Source: JBBSBL01 sp038251325 (lineage in GTDB: Bacteria; Actinomycetota; Thermoleophilia; Solirubrobacterales; Solirubrobacteraceae). From it: DNA of 64,000 bases. Below are positions 32,808-41,593 of this stretch, one piece after another. The position numbers were made by a program, and so were the translations under genes. The stretch covers positions 1 through 64,000 of the forward strand of contig JBBSBL010000006.1 of the NCBI GenBank assembly GCA_038251325.1. The letters run 5' to 3'. Each line of letters opens with the position of its first letter. Positions within the stretch are counted from its first letter, which is position 1. The notes under the pieces were generated by a model, which searched no databases, was not told the DNA's origin, and saw nothing but the letters and a program-made list of their open reading frames with translations.

Positions 32808-33218
32808 GTGGCCGATCCCGACTGCATCTTCTGCGGCATCGTCGCCGGCGAGCTGCCCGCCACGATGGTCGCCGAGGACGAGCGCACCGTCGCGTTCATG
32901 GACATCAACCCGGCCACGCGCGGCCACCTGCTCGTCGTCCCGCGCGCCCACAGCGCCGACATCACCCAGACCGAGCCCGCCGACCTCGCGGCGAGCATCG
33001 CCGCGGCGCAGATGCTGACCCGCCGGGCCTTCGACCGCCTCGACGCCGACGGCGTCAACGTGCTGAACGCCTGCCGCCCGGTGGCCGGCCAGACGGTGTT
33101 CCACGTCCACCTCCACGTGATCCCCCGCTACGCCGACGACGGGATTACGCTGCCCTGGATCCCGGCGCCCGGCGACGCCGCCGAGATCGCCGCCGCCGCG
33201 GTGGCGCTGCGCGGATGA
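32808..33218 (+). CDS. HIT-family (histidine triad) nucleotide-binding protein
   Basis: This 136-residue protein reads DCIFCGIVAGELPATMVAED with the two cysteines of the zinc-containing branch, VAFMDINPATRGHLLVVPR, and the histidine triad in VFHVHLHVIPRY. HIT hydrolases cleave phosphoramidates of AMP, such as aminoacyl- or lysyl-AMP. The GTG at 32808 lies 7 nt after TAGGCT. It is coupled to the enoyl-CoA hydratase gene by an ATGA overlap. Confidence 0.93.
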   Translation: MADPDCIFCGIVAGELPATMVAEDERTVAFMDINPATRGHLLVVPRAHSADITQTEPADLAASIAAAQMLTRRAFDRLDADGVNVLNACRPVAGQTVFHVHLHVIPRYADDGITLPWIPAPGDAAEIAAAAVALRG

Positions 33219-34000
33219 GCGGCGATCCGGTCCGGCTCGAGCGCGAGCCGGGCGGCCTGGCGGTCGTCACGTTCGACGCCCCGCCGCTCAACCTCTTCGA
33301 CGCCGCGCTCGGCGCGGGCCTCCAGGCCGCGGTGGCCGCGCTGGAGGCCGAGCCGCCGCGCGCCGTGCTGTTCCGCGCGGAGGGGCGCGCGTTCACCGGC
33401 GGGGTCGACGTGCAGGTGTTCGCCGCCCTGGAGAGCGCCGACGCGGCCACGGCGCTCTTCGCCGACCTCATCGACACCGCGCGCCGCGTCGACGCCCTGC
33501 CGTGCCCGACCGTCCTCGCCGCCCACGCGCTCACGCTGACCTGGGCCTTCGAGCTGGCCCTCGCCTGCGACCTCATCCTCGCCGCCGAGTCCGCCGCCTT
33601 CGGCCTCGTCGAGGCGCGGGTGGGCCTCACGCCGGCGATGGGCGGGACCCAGCGTCTGGCCGAGCGCGCCGGGACCGGTCGCGCGCGCGAGCTGGTGATG
33701 ACCGGCGAGGTCTACGCCGCCGAGACGCTCGAGCGCTGGGGCGTGGTCAACCGCGTCCTGCCCGACGCGGGCTTCGACGCCGCCGCGCGCGAGCTCGCCG
33801 CCGGCCTCGCCGCCGGGCCGACCCGCGCGCACGCCGCGACGAAGGCGATCCTCCGCGCCTACCTCGAGGGCGGGCTGGAGCGCGCGAACGGCGCGACGCC
33901 GCGGCTCGCCGGGGATCTCTTCGCCACCGGGGACCTGCAGGCCGGCGTGCGCGCCTTCCTCGACACCGGCCCCGGGACCGCGAGCTTCGAGGGCCGCTGA
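33215..34000 (+). CDS. enoyl-CoA hydratase/isomerase family protein
   Basis: This 261-residue crotonase-fold protein has the CoA-binding region FRAEGRAFTGGVDVQVF, ALACDLILAAESAAFGLVEA and VGLTPAMGGTQRLAERAGT with oxyanion-hole glycines. Canonical hydratases have two catalytic glutamates near positions 144 and 164; here EARVGL and nearby residues could serve, but assignment without alignment is unsure, so it may be an isomerase or another crotonase. It is second in the HIT operon; the next gene starts 2 nt after its stop. Confidence 0.85.
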   Translation: MSGDPVRLEREPGGLAVVTFDAPPLNLFDAALGAGLQAAVAALEAEPPRAVLFRAEGRAFTGGVDVQVFAALESADAATALFADLIDTARRVDALPCPTVLAAHALTLTWAFELALACDLILAAESAAFGLVEARVGLTPAMGGTQRLAERAGTGRARELVMTGEVYAAETLERWGVVNRVLPDAGFDAAARELAAGLAAGPTRAHAATKAILRAYLEGGLERANGATPRLAGDLFATGDLQAGVRAFLDTGPGTASFEGR

Positions 34001-34002
34001 GC

Positions 34003-34863
34003 GTGTCGGCGGCCGTCGCGCCGGACGGCGCGTGGATCCACTGGCGGGCGCACGGGCCCGCGGAGCCCGACGGGGAGCCGGTCCTCCTCATCATGGGGCT
34101 CGGCGGGAGCGGCGCGATGTGGTGGCGCCTGGTCCCGCATCTCTCCGCACGCCGCACGGCGATCGTCTTCGACCACCGCGGCACCGGCGACTCCGATCCG
34201 GTGCGCCGTCCGCTGGCCATGGCCGACCTCGTCGGCGACGCGCTCGCCGTCCTCGACGACGCCGGGATCGAGCGCGCGCACGTCGTCGGCGTGTCGCTCG
34301 GCGGGATGGTCGCCCAGCAGCTCGCGCTCGCCCACCGCGATCGCGTCGGCTCCCTCGTGCTCGGCTGCACGAGCCCCGGCGGGCGGCGCGGCGTCCCGCC
34401 GTGGCGCCTGCTGGCCAGCGCCGCGGCCCGGCCGTTCCTCGGGCCGGGCGGCACGTTCGACCTCGTCGCACCGGACCTCTACGCGGCCCGGACGCGGCGC
34501 GAGCGGCCCGAGCGCGTGCGCGAGGACTACGAGCGGCGCGTGCGGGAGGGCACGGACCCGCGGACGATCTGGGCCCAGCTCGCGGCCGCCGCCGGCCACG
34601 ACGTCCGCGTCCGGCTGAGCGAGCTCGCGGGGATCGCGACGCTCGTCCTGCACGGCGAGGAGGACCGCCTCGTGCCGCCGGCCCGCGCTCGGGAGCTCGC
34701 CGCCGCCATCCCGGGCGCGCGCCTGGTGATGGTCCCCGACTGCGGGCACCTGCTCGGCACCGACGCCGAGGAGGCGACGAGCGCGGCCATCCTCGAGCAC
34801 GTGGCCGACGTCGAGCGCGGCGCCCCGGCCGGCCGCCGGCGCCGCGCCGGCCGCGCGGCCTGA
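34003..34863 (+). CDS. alpha/beta hydrolase
   Basis: This 286-residue alpha/beta hydrolase has the oxyanion region LLIMGLGGSGAMWWRLV, FDHRGTGDSDPVRRP, the nucleophile elbow HVVGVSLGGMVAQQLAL, an acid region TLVLHGEEDRLVPP, and the catalytic His in MVPDCGHLLGTDA. Such proteins include esterases and ring-cleavage hydrolases; the substrate is unknown. The GTG at 34003 is 2 nt after the enoyl-CoA hydratase stop, so it probably belongs to the same operon. The C-terminus is an Arg/Ala-rich tail. Confidence 0.88.
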   Translation: MSAAVAPDGAWIHWRAHGPAEPDGEPVLLIMGLGGSGAMWWRLVPHLSARRTAIVFDHRGTGDSDPVRRPLAMADLVGDALAVLDDAGIERAHVVGVSLGGMVAQQLALAHRDRVGSLVLGCTSPGGRRGVPPWRLLASAAARPFLGPGGTFDLVAPDLYAARTRRERPERVREDYERRVREGTDPRTIWAQLAAAAGHDVRVRLSELAGIATLVLHGEEDRLVPPARARELAAAIPGARLVMVPDCGHLLGTDAEEATSAAILEHVADVERGAPAGRRRRAGRAA

Positions 34864-34875
34864 GCGCTCGGCCGC

Positions 34876-35643
34876 TCAACTCCCCGTCCGCCGCATCCCG
34901 CGCACGGCCAGCGCGCCGAGCACGAGCAGGATCCCTGCCGCGGCCACGAGCGCCGGCCAGGTCACCGCCCACGACTGCGGCCCGACGAAGCCCTGTCGCA
35001 CGCCCTCGAGCACCTTGGTCACCGGGTTGAGGTCGGCGATCGTCCGCATCCACGGCTGGAGCAGGACGGCCGGCGCGTAGGCGGTGGTGAAGAGCACGGC
35101 GACGAACGCGCCGACCTGCATGAGCGGGGCCGCCTGCTGGGTGCGGAAGCGCAGCGCGACGAGCGTGCCCCAGCACGCCGCGCTCGCCGCCAGGGCCATC
35201 ACGAGCACCGCGCAGAGCAGCAGGTGCCCGACCCCGGGGAACGGCACGCCGAGCGCGAGGCCGACACAGAGCAGGAAGGTCGCGGGCACGAGCGAGCGAA
35301 GGGCGGCCGAGGCGACGAGGCCGGAGAGCAGGATCGGCCGCGGCGCCGGCGCGAGCAGCAGCCGGTCGAACCAGCCCTGCTCGATGTCGCGCGCGAGGTT
35401 CACGCCGGTCGCCGCGCCGGTGAAGCCGGCGCCCTGGAGGAAGCCGACGGGGAGGATGAACGCGAGGTACCCCTCGGTCGAGCCAAACCCGCGCAGGTCG
35501 GTCACCTTCGAGAAGACCGCGGTGAGCCCGAGCATGAAGATCGTCGGCGCCAGCACGCCCGGGATCGCCGCGCCGGGCACCCGAACGATCTCGTTGACCG
35601 CGCGGCGCACGAGCGCGGCGACGACGCGGGCCCGCTCCCTCAT
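34876..35643 (-). CDS. ABC-2 type transporter permease
   Basis: This 255-residue membrane protein with about six transmembrane segments has the ABC-2 permease pattern: an N-terminal cytoplasmic helix, EQGWFDRLLLAPAPRPILLS (the conserved E-x-G-x-x-dRLL loop), and the late LNPVTKVLEGVRQGFVG region. It is the third gene of an ATPase-permease-permease operon and overlaps the second permease (ATGA), so the exporter is probably a heterodimer of the two permeases with two ATPase copies. Drug or lipid export is typical for the family; the substrate is unknown. Confidence 0.87.
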   Translation of the reverse strand: MRERARVVAALVRRAVNEIVRVPGAAIPGVLAPTIFMLGLTAVFSKVTDLRGFGSTEGYLAFILPVGFLQGAGFTGAATGVNLARDIEQGWFDRLLLAPAPRPILLSGLVASAALRSLVPATFLLCVGLALGVPFPGVGHLLLCAVLVMALAASAACWGTLVALRFRTQQAAPLMQVGAFVAVLFTTAYAPAVLLQPWMRTIADLNPVTKVLEGVRQGFVGPQSWAVTWPALVAAAGILLVLGALAVRGMRRTGS

Positions 35644-36403
35644 GCGTCGCGCAGTTTCCCGAGCAGCGTCCACACGCTGAGCGATCCGAACACCAGCGCG
35701 ACGCCGACCGCCGCGGCGAGCCCCTCGAGCACGGGCTTCAGCTGGATCTCCGAGACGATCGGGTTGCGCAGCCCGTTGGCGATGTAGGAGAGCGGGTTGT
35801 AGCGGGCGATCTCGCTCGCCGGCGAGGTCATGAGGTCCTGCGGGAAGAAGGCCGAGGAGAGGAAGAGCACGACGAAGACGAGCGGGAAGACGCCCTGCAC
35901 GACCGACGCGTTGCCCGCCCGCACGGCGAGCGTCACCCCGATCGCCGCAAAGCCCGTCCCGGCGATCGATCCGATGAGGAACACGACGAGCACCCCGGGG
36001 ATCCCGCCCTCGATCGTCACGCCGAAGATCAGCCCGAGCACGAGGAACCACGTGACCTGCAGGCACGCGAGCCCGGCCGCGGACAGGAGGCGGCCGAGGA
36101 CGATCGCCGAGCGCGGCACCGGCGCGGCGACGAGCCGGTCGAAGAAGCCGAGCTCCATCTCCAGCGCGGTGGCGATCCCGGCGGAGACCCCGCCCAGCAG
36201 CAGCGACTGGGTGATCGCCGCCGGGATCTGGAAGGCGAAGAAGCTCTGCACCGGCGGGAAGCCAGGCAGGCTCGTCGCCTGGCTGAGGCCGCCGGTGTTG
36301 ACCGCCAGCAGCAGGGTGGGGAAGACGACGAGCGGCGCGAGGAACTGCGGGCGGCGCAGCGCGATGCGCAGGCCCCGGCCGGCCAGCGCGAGGACGACCC
36401 GGA

Positions 36404-36407
<4 letters not shown>
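35640..36407 (-). CDS. ABC-2 type transporter permease
   Basis: This 255-residue permease is related to its neighbour, with MELGFFDRLVAAPVPRSAIV as the conserved cytoplasmic loop, six hydrophobic segments and ARYNPLSYIANGLRN near the C-terminus. Using the GTG at 36407 gives VIRVVLALAGRGLRIALRRP and overlaps the ATPase stop (GTGA). It is the middle gene of the exporter operon. A long frame from 37544 in this frame reads through the ATPase gene and is not real upstream of 36407. Confidence 0.87.
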
Positions 36408-37396
<989 letters not shown>

Positions 37397-37408
37397 CGTG
37401 CCGAACGC

Positions 37409-37414
37409 AACATA
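37409..37414 (-). promoter_or_regulatory. putative -10 box of the ABC exporter operon
   Basis: TATGTT on the minus strand, 12 nt before the ATG at 37396. The shared upstream region to 37464 also serves the divergent secreted-protein gene; I see no clear box for the latter. Confidence 0.4.
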
Positions 37415-37464
37415 TCGTGCGGCAACCGGCGCCTCCGGCCGCCCTCTGCGGTTCAATGTCGCCC

Positions 37465-38151
37465 ATGAAGCGAACCGGAATCGCCCTCCTCGCCGTGCCC
37501 GCACTCGCCCTGACCGCCGCCGCGCCCGCCTCGGCGCGGGTCATCGACCTGGGTCAGGACCCGGCCGTGCCGGTCCCGAGCTGCATCAACACCTCGTCGG
37601 ACACCAACTGCCGCGCGATCACCAAGACGACCGCGTATCCGGTCCGCACTGGCCAGACCAAGGCGCCGATGACGGTGCCTGCCGACGGCCGCATCGTCGC
37701 CCTCACGCTCCGCGTCGGAAAGCCGACCCGCAAGCAGAACTTGTTCTTCAAGCAGACCTACGGCGGAACCGCGCGGATCCGGCTGACCACGGTGCGCTTC
37801 GGCAAGAGGCTGGCGGCGAGGGTCACCCACCAGAGCTCGGAGATCCGCCTCGAGCCCTACTTCGGCAAGACGGTCCAGATCCCGCTCGGCAAGACGCTCG
37901 CCGTGAAGAAGGGCGACGGAGTCGGCATCACGACCGACACCTTCGCCCCGGTGCTCACGGTCAACGCCGGCATGGACAACACGTGGCGGACGAGTCGCGC
38001 CCGTGGCTCGTGCGAGCTCTTCAACGTCGAGACCGCGCTGCTGGGCGTCGGGACGAGCGGGGCGTTCAGCTGCTTCTACACCAACGAGCGTCCCACCTAT
38101 TCCGCGACGCTCGTCACGTTGCCCACGCCGCCTCCGGTCACGAAGCCGTAG
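37465..38151 (+). CDS. secreted protein of unknown function
   Basis: This 228-residue protein has a clean signal peptide (MKRTGIALLAVPALALTAAA, cleavage near APASA-RV). The mature part is beta-rich with CINTSSDTNCRAITKTTAYP, a basic block VGKPTRKQNLFFKQTYGG, FGKTVQIPLGKTLAVKKGD and a late CELFNVETALLG with SCFYTNERPTYSA. Four cysteines could form two disulfides outside the cell. I do not recognise a family. An alternative ATG at 37456 adds three residues. It is divergent from the ABC exporter operon; a functional link is not shown. Confidence 0.75.
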   Translation: MKRTGIALLAVPALALTAAAPASARVIDLGQDPAVPVPSCINTSSDTNCRAITKTTAYPVRTGQTKAPMTVPADGRIVALTLRVGKPTRKQNLFFKQTYGGTARIRLTTVRFGKRLAARVTHQSSEIRLEPYFGKTVQIPLGKTLAVKKGDGVGITTDTFAPVLTVNAGMDNTWRTSRARGSCELFNVETALLGVGTSGAFSCFYTNERPTYSATLVTLPTPPPVTKP

Positions 38152-38190
38152 CCGGGAAGCGGCGCTGAGCCGGCTGGTACCTCGGCGCGG

Positions 38191-38616
38191 CTAACCGGTC
38201 GGCGCGGCCCCGCCGCCGGAGCTTCCGCCGCCGCCGCCGGTCCCGCCGCCGGTCCCGGCTCCACCGCCCCCGCCGCCGCCGGTTCCGCCGCCGCCCGTGC
38301 CGCCGCCGCCGGTGCCGGGGGCGCCGCCGCCGCCGGTGTTCGGCGCCGCGCCGCCGCCGGAGTCGGTGCTCCCGCCCGAGCCGGAGCCGCCCCCGGTCCC
38401 GCCGCCGGAACCGGTGGTCGAGGGCGTCGTGGTCGTGGTGCTCGGGGTCGTGGCCGGCGCCGCGGTCGTGTCGGAGGGCACGGTGAGGTCGGGCGTCGTC
38501 ACGTTTCCAGATGACGAGCCGCCGCCGCCGCACGAGCCGAGCAGCAGGGCGAGCACGAGCACCCCGGCGAGGGCCGCGAGCGCGAGGAGGGTGGTCCGGC
38601 GAGTGGTGGGGGACAC
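38191..38616 (-). CDS. Gly/Thr/Ser-rich lipoprotein
   Basis: This 141-residue protein starts VSPTTRRTTLLALAALAGVL and has a lipobox LLLGSC near residue 33, so it is predicted to be lipid-anchored. The mature part is almost wholly Thr/Ser/Pro then Gly-rich, with repeated T-G-G-G and G-G-G-G-T units, ending SSGGGAAPTG. It resembles a flexible spacer with no folded domain, so its role may be passive. The GTG at 38616 lies 7 nt after GATACT, which overlaps the stop of the zinc-ribbon gene upstream. The GGC/GCC-rich repeat is prone to assembly error. Confidence 0.65.
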   Translation of the reverse strand: MSPTTRRTTLLALAALAGVLVLALLLGSCGGGGSSSGNVTTPDLTVPSDTTAAPATTPSTTTTTPSTTGSGGGTGGGSGSGGSTDSGGGAAPNTGGGGAPGTGGGGTGGGGTGGGGGGGAGTGGGTGGGGGSSGGGAAPTG

Positions 38617-38627
38617 GCCGTGGAGTA

Positions 38628-38897
38628 TCAGGCGTCGAGCGGCGCCATGCGACGGCGGCAGTGCGGGCAGTCGTTGAGGTCCTTCTGGGCGAGCTGCTCG
38701 CACCAGTTGCAGAACCGCAGGTTCTCCACCGCCCACGGGAGCTTCGAGGACGATGGGGCGAGGGGGAGGAGCTCCCCGACGACCTCCATCTCCTCGCCGC
38801 TCTCCCGGTCGACGTAGACCTGCTCGGCCTCGGCCTCGAGCACGATCTCCCGGCCGTTGGACGGGTCGCGGAGCCGGTAGCGCTGGCCGTCGGTCAC
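38628..38897 (-). CDS. small zinc-ribbon protein
   Basis: This 89-residue protein has an N-terminal beta region (YRLRDPSNGREIVLEAEAEQ) and a C-terminal four-cysteine ribbon, FCNWCEQLAQKDLNDCPHCR (C-x2-C, then C-x2-C), suited to bind one zinc. No membrane segment. Function unknown; such ribbons often bind RNA, DNA or protein partners. The GTG at 38897 lies 8 nt after a TAGGAT box. It is divergent from the glycosyltransferase gene and is followed 11 nt later by the Gly-rich lipoprotein gene. Confidence 0.75.
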   Translation of the reverse strand: MTDGQRYRLRDPSNGREIVLEAEAEQVYVDRESGEEMEVVGELLPLAPSSSKLPWAVENLRFCNWCEQLAQKDLNDCPHCRRRMAPLDA

Positions 38898-38905
38898 GGC
38901 GGCGG

Positions 38906-38946
38906 ATCCTACCAGCGGCCCGGGCGCCCGATCCCGCCGGTAGCGT
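38906..38946. promoter_or_regulatory. divergent -10 boxes for zinc-ribbon and glycosyltransferase genes
   Basis: TAGGAT on the minus strand (38911..38906), 8 nt before the GTG at 38897, and TAGCGT on the plus strand (38941-38946), 10 nt before the GTG at 38957. Confidence 0.45.
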
Positions 38947-38956
38947 GGCGCCGAGC

Positions 38957-40531
38957 GTGCGGATCCTCATCTTCCACGGCTACCTGCTCCGCGGCACGGG
39001 GTCCAACGTCTACAACGCGAATCTCGCCCGGGCGCTGGTGGGCCTCGGGCACGAGGTCCACCTCTTCTGCCAGGACCGCGCCGCCGCGGAGCTCGAGTTC
39101 GTCGACGCGACCGGCGACTGGGACGCGGGCACGCTCCGCCTCGCCGTCGCGCGCGAGCCGGCGCGCTGCACGACCTACCGCCCGAATCTCGGCGGCCTGC
39201 TCCCCGTCTACGTCGCCGACCGCTACGAGGGCATCGAGGCCCGGCCGTTCACGACGCTCGACGACGGCGAGCTCGACCGCTACCTCGCCGCGAACGTCGC
39301 CGCGGTCGCCGAGGTCGCGACCCGCGTGCGGCCCGACGTCGCGCTGGCCAACCACATGGCCATGGGCCCGGCGATCCTCGCCCGCGCCCTGGGCCCCGAG
39401 ACGCCCTACGCGGTGAAGATCCACGGCAGCGCGATGGAGTACACCGTCGCGCCGGAGCCCGAGCGCTTCCGGCCCTACGCCCGCGAGGGCCTGGCACCGG
39501 CGCGGACGGTGCTCGTCGGCTCGCGCCACATCGCCGAGCGGCTGTGGGCGACGATGGAGGATCCCGAGCTCCCGGCGCGCACGCGGCTCGGGCCGCCGGG
39601 CGTCGACGTCGAGCGCTTCGGCCCGCGCGAGGCGCCCGCCGCCCGGGCCGGCGTCACCGCCCTCGCCGCGCGGCTGGCGGCCACGCGCGAGGCGCACCCG
39701 CCCGACTCGGCCTTCGCCCGCGACCTGCCGGCGATCGCCGCCGCGCTGGGCGAGGTCGCGGCGGGGGAGGGACCGGTGGTCGCCTACGTCGGCAAGCTCA
39801 TCGTCGCCAAGGGCGTCGACCTGCTCGCCGCCGCATGGCCGCTCGTCCTCGCCGCGGTGCCGGACGCCCGCCTCGTCGTCGTCGGCTTCGGCGCCTATCG
39901 CGAGGGGTTCGAGGACCTGCTCGCCGCGCTCGCCGCCGGCGACCTCGACGCCGTACGCGCCATGGCGCTGGACGGCCGCGCCGCCGAGGGCGGCCCGCGC
40001 GCCCCGCTGACCCACCTGCTCGCCTTCCTCGACGGCCTGGAAGGTGACCGCCGCGGCCGCTACCTCGCCGCGGCGGCGACGCTTCCCGATCACGCCACCG
40101 TCGTCGGCCGCCTCGAGCACGACGAGCTCGCGGATCTGCTCCCGGCCTGCGCCGCGCAGGTCGTGCCGAGCACCTTCCCCGAGGCGTTCGGGATGGTCGC
40201 CGCCGAGGCGGCCGCGTGCGGCGTGCTCCCGACCGTCGCCGACCACTCGGGCCTGGCCGAGGTCGCCGCCGCCCTGGCCGCCGAGCTCCCGCCACCGGCC
40301 CGGCCCTGGCTCACGGTCCCGCTCGGTCCCGGGGTCGTCCCGGACCTCGCGGAGCGACTCGTGGCCTGGCTCGCCGCGCCCGATGAGCTGCGTGCGCGGA
40401 CCCGTGCCGCGCTCGTCGCCACCGCCCGCGCCCGCTTCTCCTGGGAGGGCGTCGCGCGCGGCGTCGTGGCGGCCGCGAACGGCGAGCTCGACGGCCTCCC
40501 GAAACCCGGCCCGCCGCCCTCCGCCAAGTGA
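38957..40531 (+). CDS. GT4-family glycosyltransferase
   Basis: This 524-residue GT-B glycosyltransferase begins VRILIFHGYLLRGTGSNVYN, a glycogen-synthase-like N-terminal loop, has YAVKIHGSAMEYTV and a donor domain with VVAYVGKLIVAKGVDLLAAA and VVPSTFPEAFGMVAAEAAAC (the E-x7-E element). It is longer than most GT4 enzymes because of an insertion around residues 330-370 (LAALAAGDLDAVRAMALDGR). The donor and acceptor are unknown. The GTG at 38957 lies 10 nt after TAGCGT; the longer frame from 38753 overlaps the divergent zinc-ribbon gene. Confidence 0.87.
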   Translation: MRILIFHGYLLRGTGSNVYNANLARALVGLGHEVHLFCQDRAAAELEFVDATGDWDAGTLRLAVAREPARCTTYRPNLGGLLPVYVADRYEGIEARPFTTLDDGELDRYLAANVAAVAEVATRVRPDVALANHMAMGPAILARALGPETPYAVKIHGSAMEYTVAPEPERFRPYAREGLAPARTVLVGSRHIAERLWATMEDPELPARTRLGPPGVDVERFGPREAPAARAGVTALAARLAATREAHPPDSAFARDLPAIAAALGEVAAGEGPVVAYVGKLIVAKGVDLLAAAWPLVLAAVPDARLVVVGFGAYREGFEDLLAALAAGDLDAVRAMALDGRAAEGGPRAPLTHLLAFLDGLEGDRRGRYLAAAATLPDHATVVGRLEHDELADLLPACAAQVVPSTFPEAFGMVAAEAAACGVLPTVADHSGLAEVAAALAAELPPPARPWLTVPLGPGVVPDLAERLVAWLAAPDELRARTRAALVATARARFSWEGVARGVVAAANGELDGLPKPGPPPSAK

Positions 40532-40566
40532 TCCCGCCGGGCGCGCACGCGGTCCACCCGCCCCGC

Positions 40567-40572
40567 TAGAGT
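40567..40572 (+). promoter_or_regulatory. putative -10 box of the cytochrome-cupredoxin gene
   Basis: TAGAGT, 11 nt before the ATG at 40584, so the leader would be only a few bases. Confidence 0.45.
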
Positions 40573-40583
40573 GCCGCGCGACG

Positions 40584-41312
40584 ATGGCCCGGACGAGCAG
40601 GAGCACCGCCGCCGCAGGCGCCGCGCTCGCGGCGGCCCTCGTCCTCGCCGCGCTGGCCTCGGGCTGCGGCGACGTGAAGGACAGCGAGCCGAACCTCGTC
40701 CGCGGCAAGCAGCTCTTCACGACGAAGTGCGGCTCCTGCCACGTGCTCGATCGGGCCGGCACGAAGGGGGCCGTCGGACCCAACCTCGACGCCGCGTTCC
40801 GCCAGTCGCTCTCCGACGGCCTGGAGCGCTCGACCGTCGAGGGCGTCCTTCACAAGCAGATCCTCTATCCCGACCGCGACGGGGTGATGCCCGCAAAGCT
40901 CGTCGACGGCCAGGACGCGAAGGACGTCGCCGCCTACGTGGCCTACGCGGTCGACCGCGGGGGGAAGGACACCGGGATCCTGGCCAACGCGGTCGCCGGG
41001 GTCCAGAAGAAGACCGCGGTCGCCAGCGGCGGCAAGCTCGAGATCCCGACCGACCCCAACGGCCAGCTCGCCTACCTCGTCTCGGCGGCCACCGCCCCCG
41101 CCGGGCAGCTGACCATCAACTCCAAGAACGCCTCGAGCACCCCGCACAACATCGCCATCTCCGGCCCGGGCGCCAACGCCGCCGGCAAGGTCATCGCCAA
41201 CGGCGCCACCTCCACGGTCAGCGTGACGGTCAAGCCCGGCGCCTACCAGTTCTTCTGCACGGTCCCCGGCCACCGCCAGGCCGGGATGCAGGGCACGATC
41301 ACGGTGAAGTAG
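40584..41312 (+). CDS. lipoprotein with fused cytochrome c and cupredoxin domains
   Basis: This 242-residue protein has a lipoprotein signal (LAALASGC lipobox, Cys near residue 31), then a class I c-type cytochrome domain with heme site TTKCGSCHVLDRAG and probable axial Met in GVMPAKLVDGQDAKDV. After about residue 145 comes a plastocyanin-like cupredoxin domain with copper ligands in SSTPHNIAISG and FFCTVPGHRQAGM (H..C..H..M). It should be an extracytoplasmic electron carrier on the membrane, well placed to feed the cytochrome oxidases encoded next to it. The fusion of heme and type 1 copper domains in one small protein is notable. Confidence 0.9.
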   Translation: MARTSRSTAAAGAALAAALVLAALASGCGDVKDSEPNLVRGKQLFTTKCGSCHVLDRAGTKGAVGPNLDAAFRQSLSDGLERSTVEGVLHKQILYPDRDGVMPAKLVDGQDAKDVAAYVAYAVDRGGKDTGILANAVAGVQKKTAVASGGKLEIPTDPNGQLAYLVSAATAPAGQLTINSKNASSTPHNIAISGPGANAAGKVIANGATSTVSVTVKPGAYQFFCTVPGHRQAGMQGTITVK

Positions 41313-41380
41313 GCCGCAGAGCCGAGCCGCAACGGGCGGTCTGCCAACACCGCCGACCGACACCAGCCCCGCCAGGACTG

Positions 41381-41408
41381 CGCCGCAGGGCCGAAGGCCC
41401 CCGCGGCG
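41381..41408. terminator. GC-rich hairpin after the cytochrome-cupredoxin gene
   Basis: CGCCGC-a-GGGCC-gaa-GGCCC-cc-GCGGCG, an 11-bp stem with a small bulge and a 3-nt loop, 70 nt after the stop. No T-run follows. Plausible transcription end for a very GC-rich genome. Confidence 0.45.
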
Positions 41409-41475
41409 GAACCCTCGCCCCGGCCCACGCCCCGACCAACCCGGCAAGCCCGCCAACCCGCGAGGCGGAGACCGG

Positions 41476-41570
41476 CGCGGCCGGTCGCCTCGGAACAAGG
41501 GCGACCGGCCGCGGCGGGCTGCCGCCAACGCGGCGAGCCCGGCACGACGCCGAAGCAGCCCGCCGCGGCC
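41476..41570. repeat. two overlapping perfect inverted repeats between convergent genes
   Basis: Repeat A: CGCGGCCGGTCGCC (41476-41489) pairs with its complement at 41500-41513 across a 10-nt loop. Repeat B: GGCCGCGGCGGGCTGC (41507-41522) pairs with 41555-41570 across a 32-nt loop. The right arm of A and the left arm of B share 41507-41513, so only one stem can form at a time. The region lies between convergent cytochrome and ctaG genes and probably acts in bidirectional termination. Confidence 0.55.
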
Positions 41571-41593
41571 GCCCGCGGAGCCCGACGCGGCGC

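Noticed and set aside
33215..34863. A complete aromatic or phenylacetate degradation cluster
   Set aside because: Only a crotonase and an alpha/beta hydrolase are present beside a HIT gene; no oxygenase, ligase or thiolase is nearby.
38200..38420. Short tandem GGC/GCC repeats resembling an array
   Set aside because: They encode the Gly-rich tail of a lipoprotein in one frame; repeats vary and there are no spacers, so this is not a CRISPR array.
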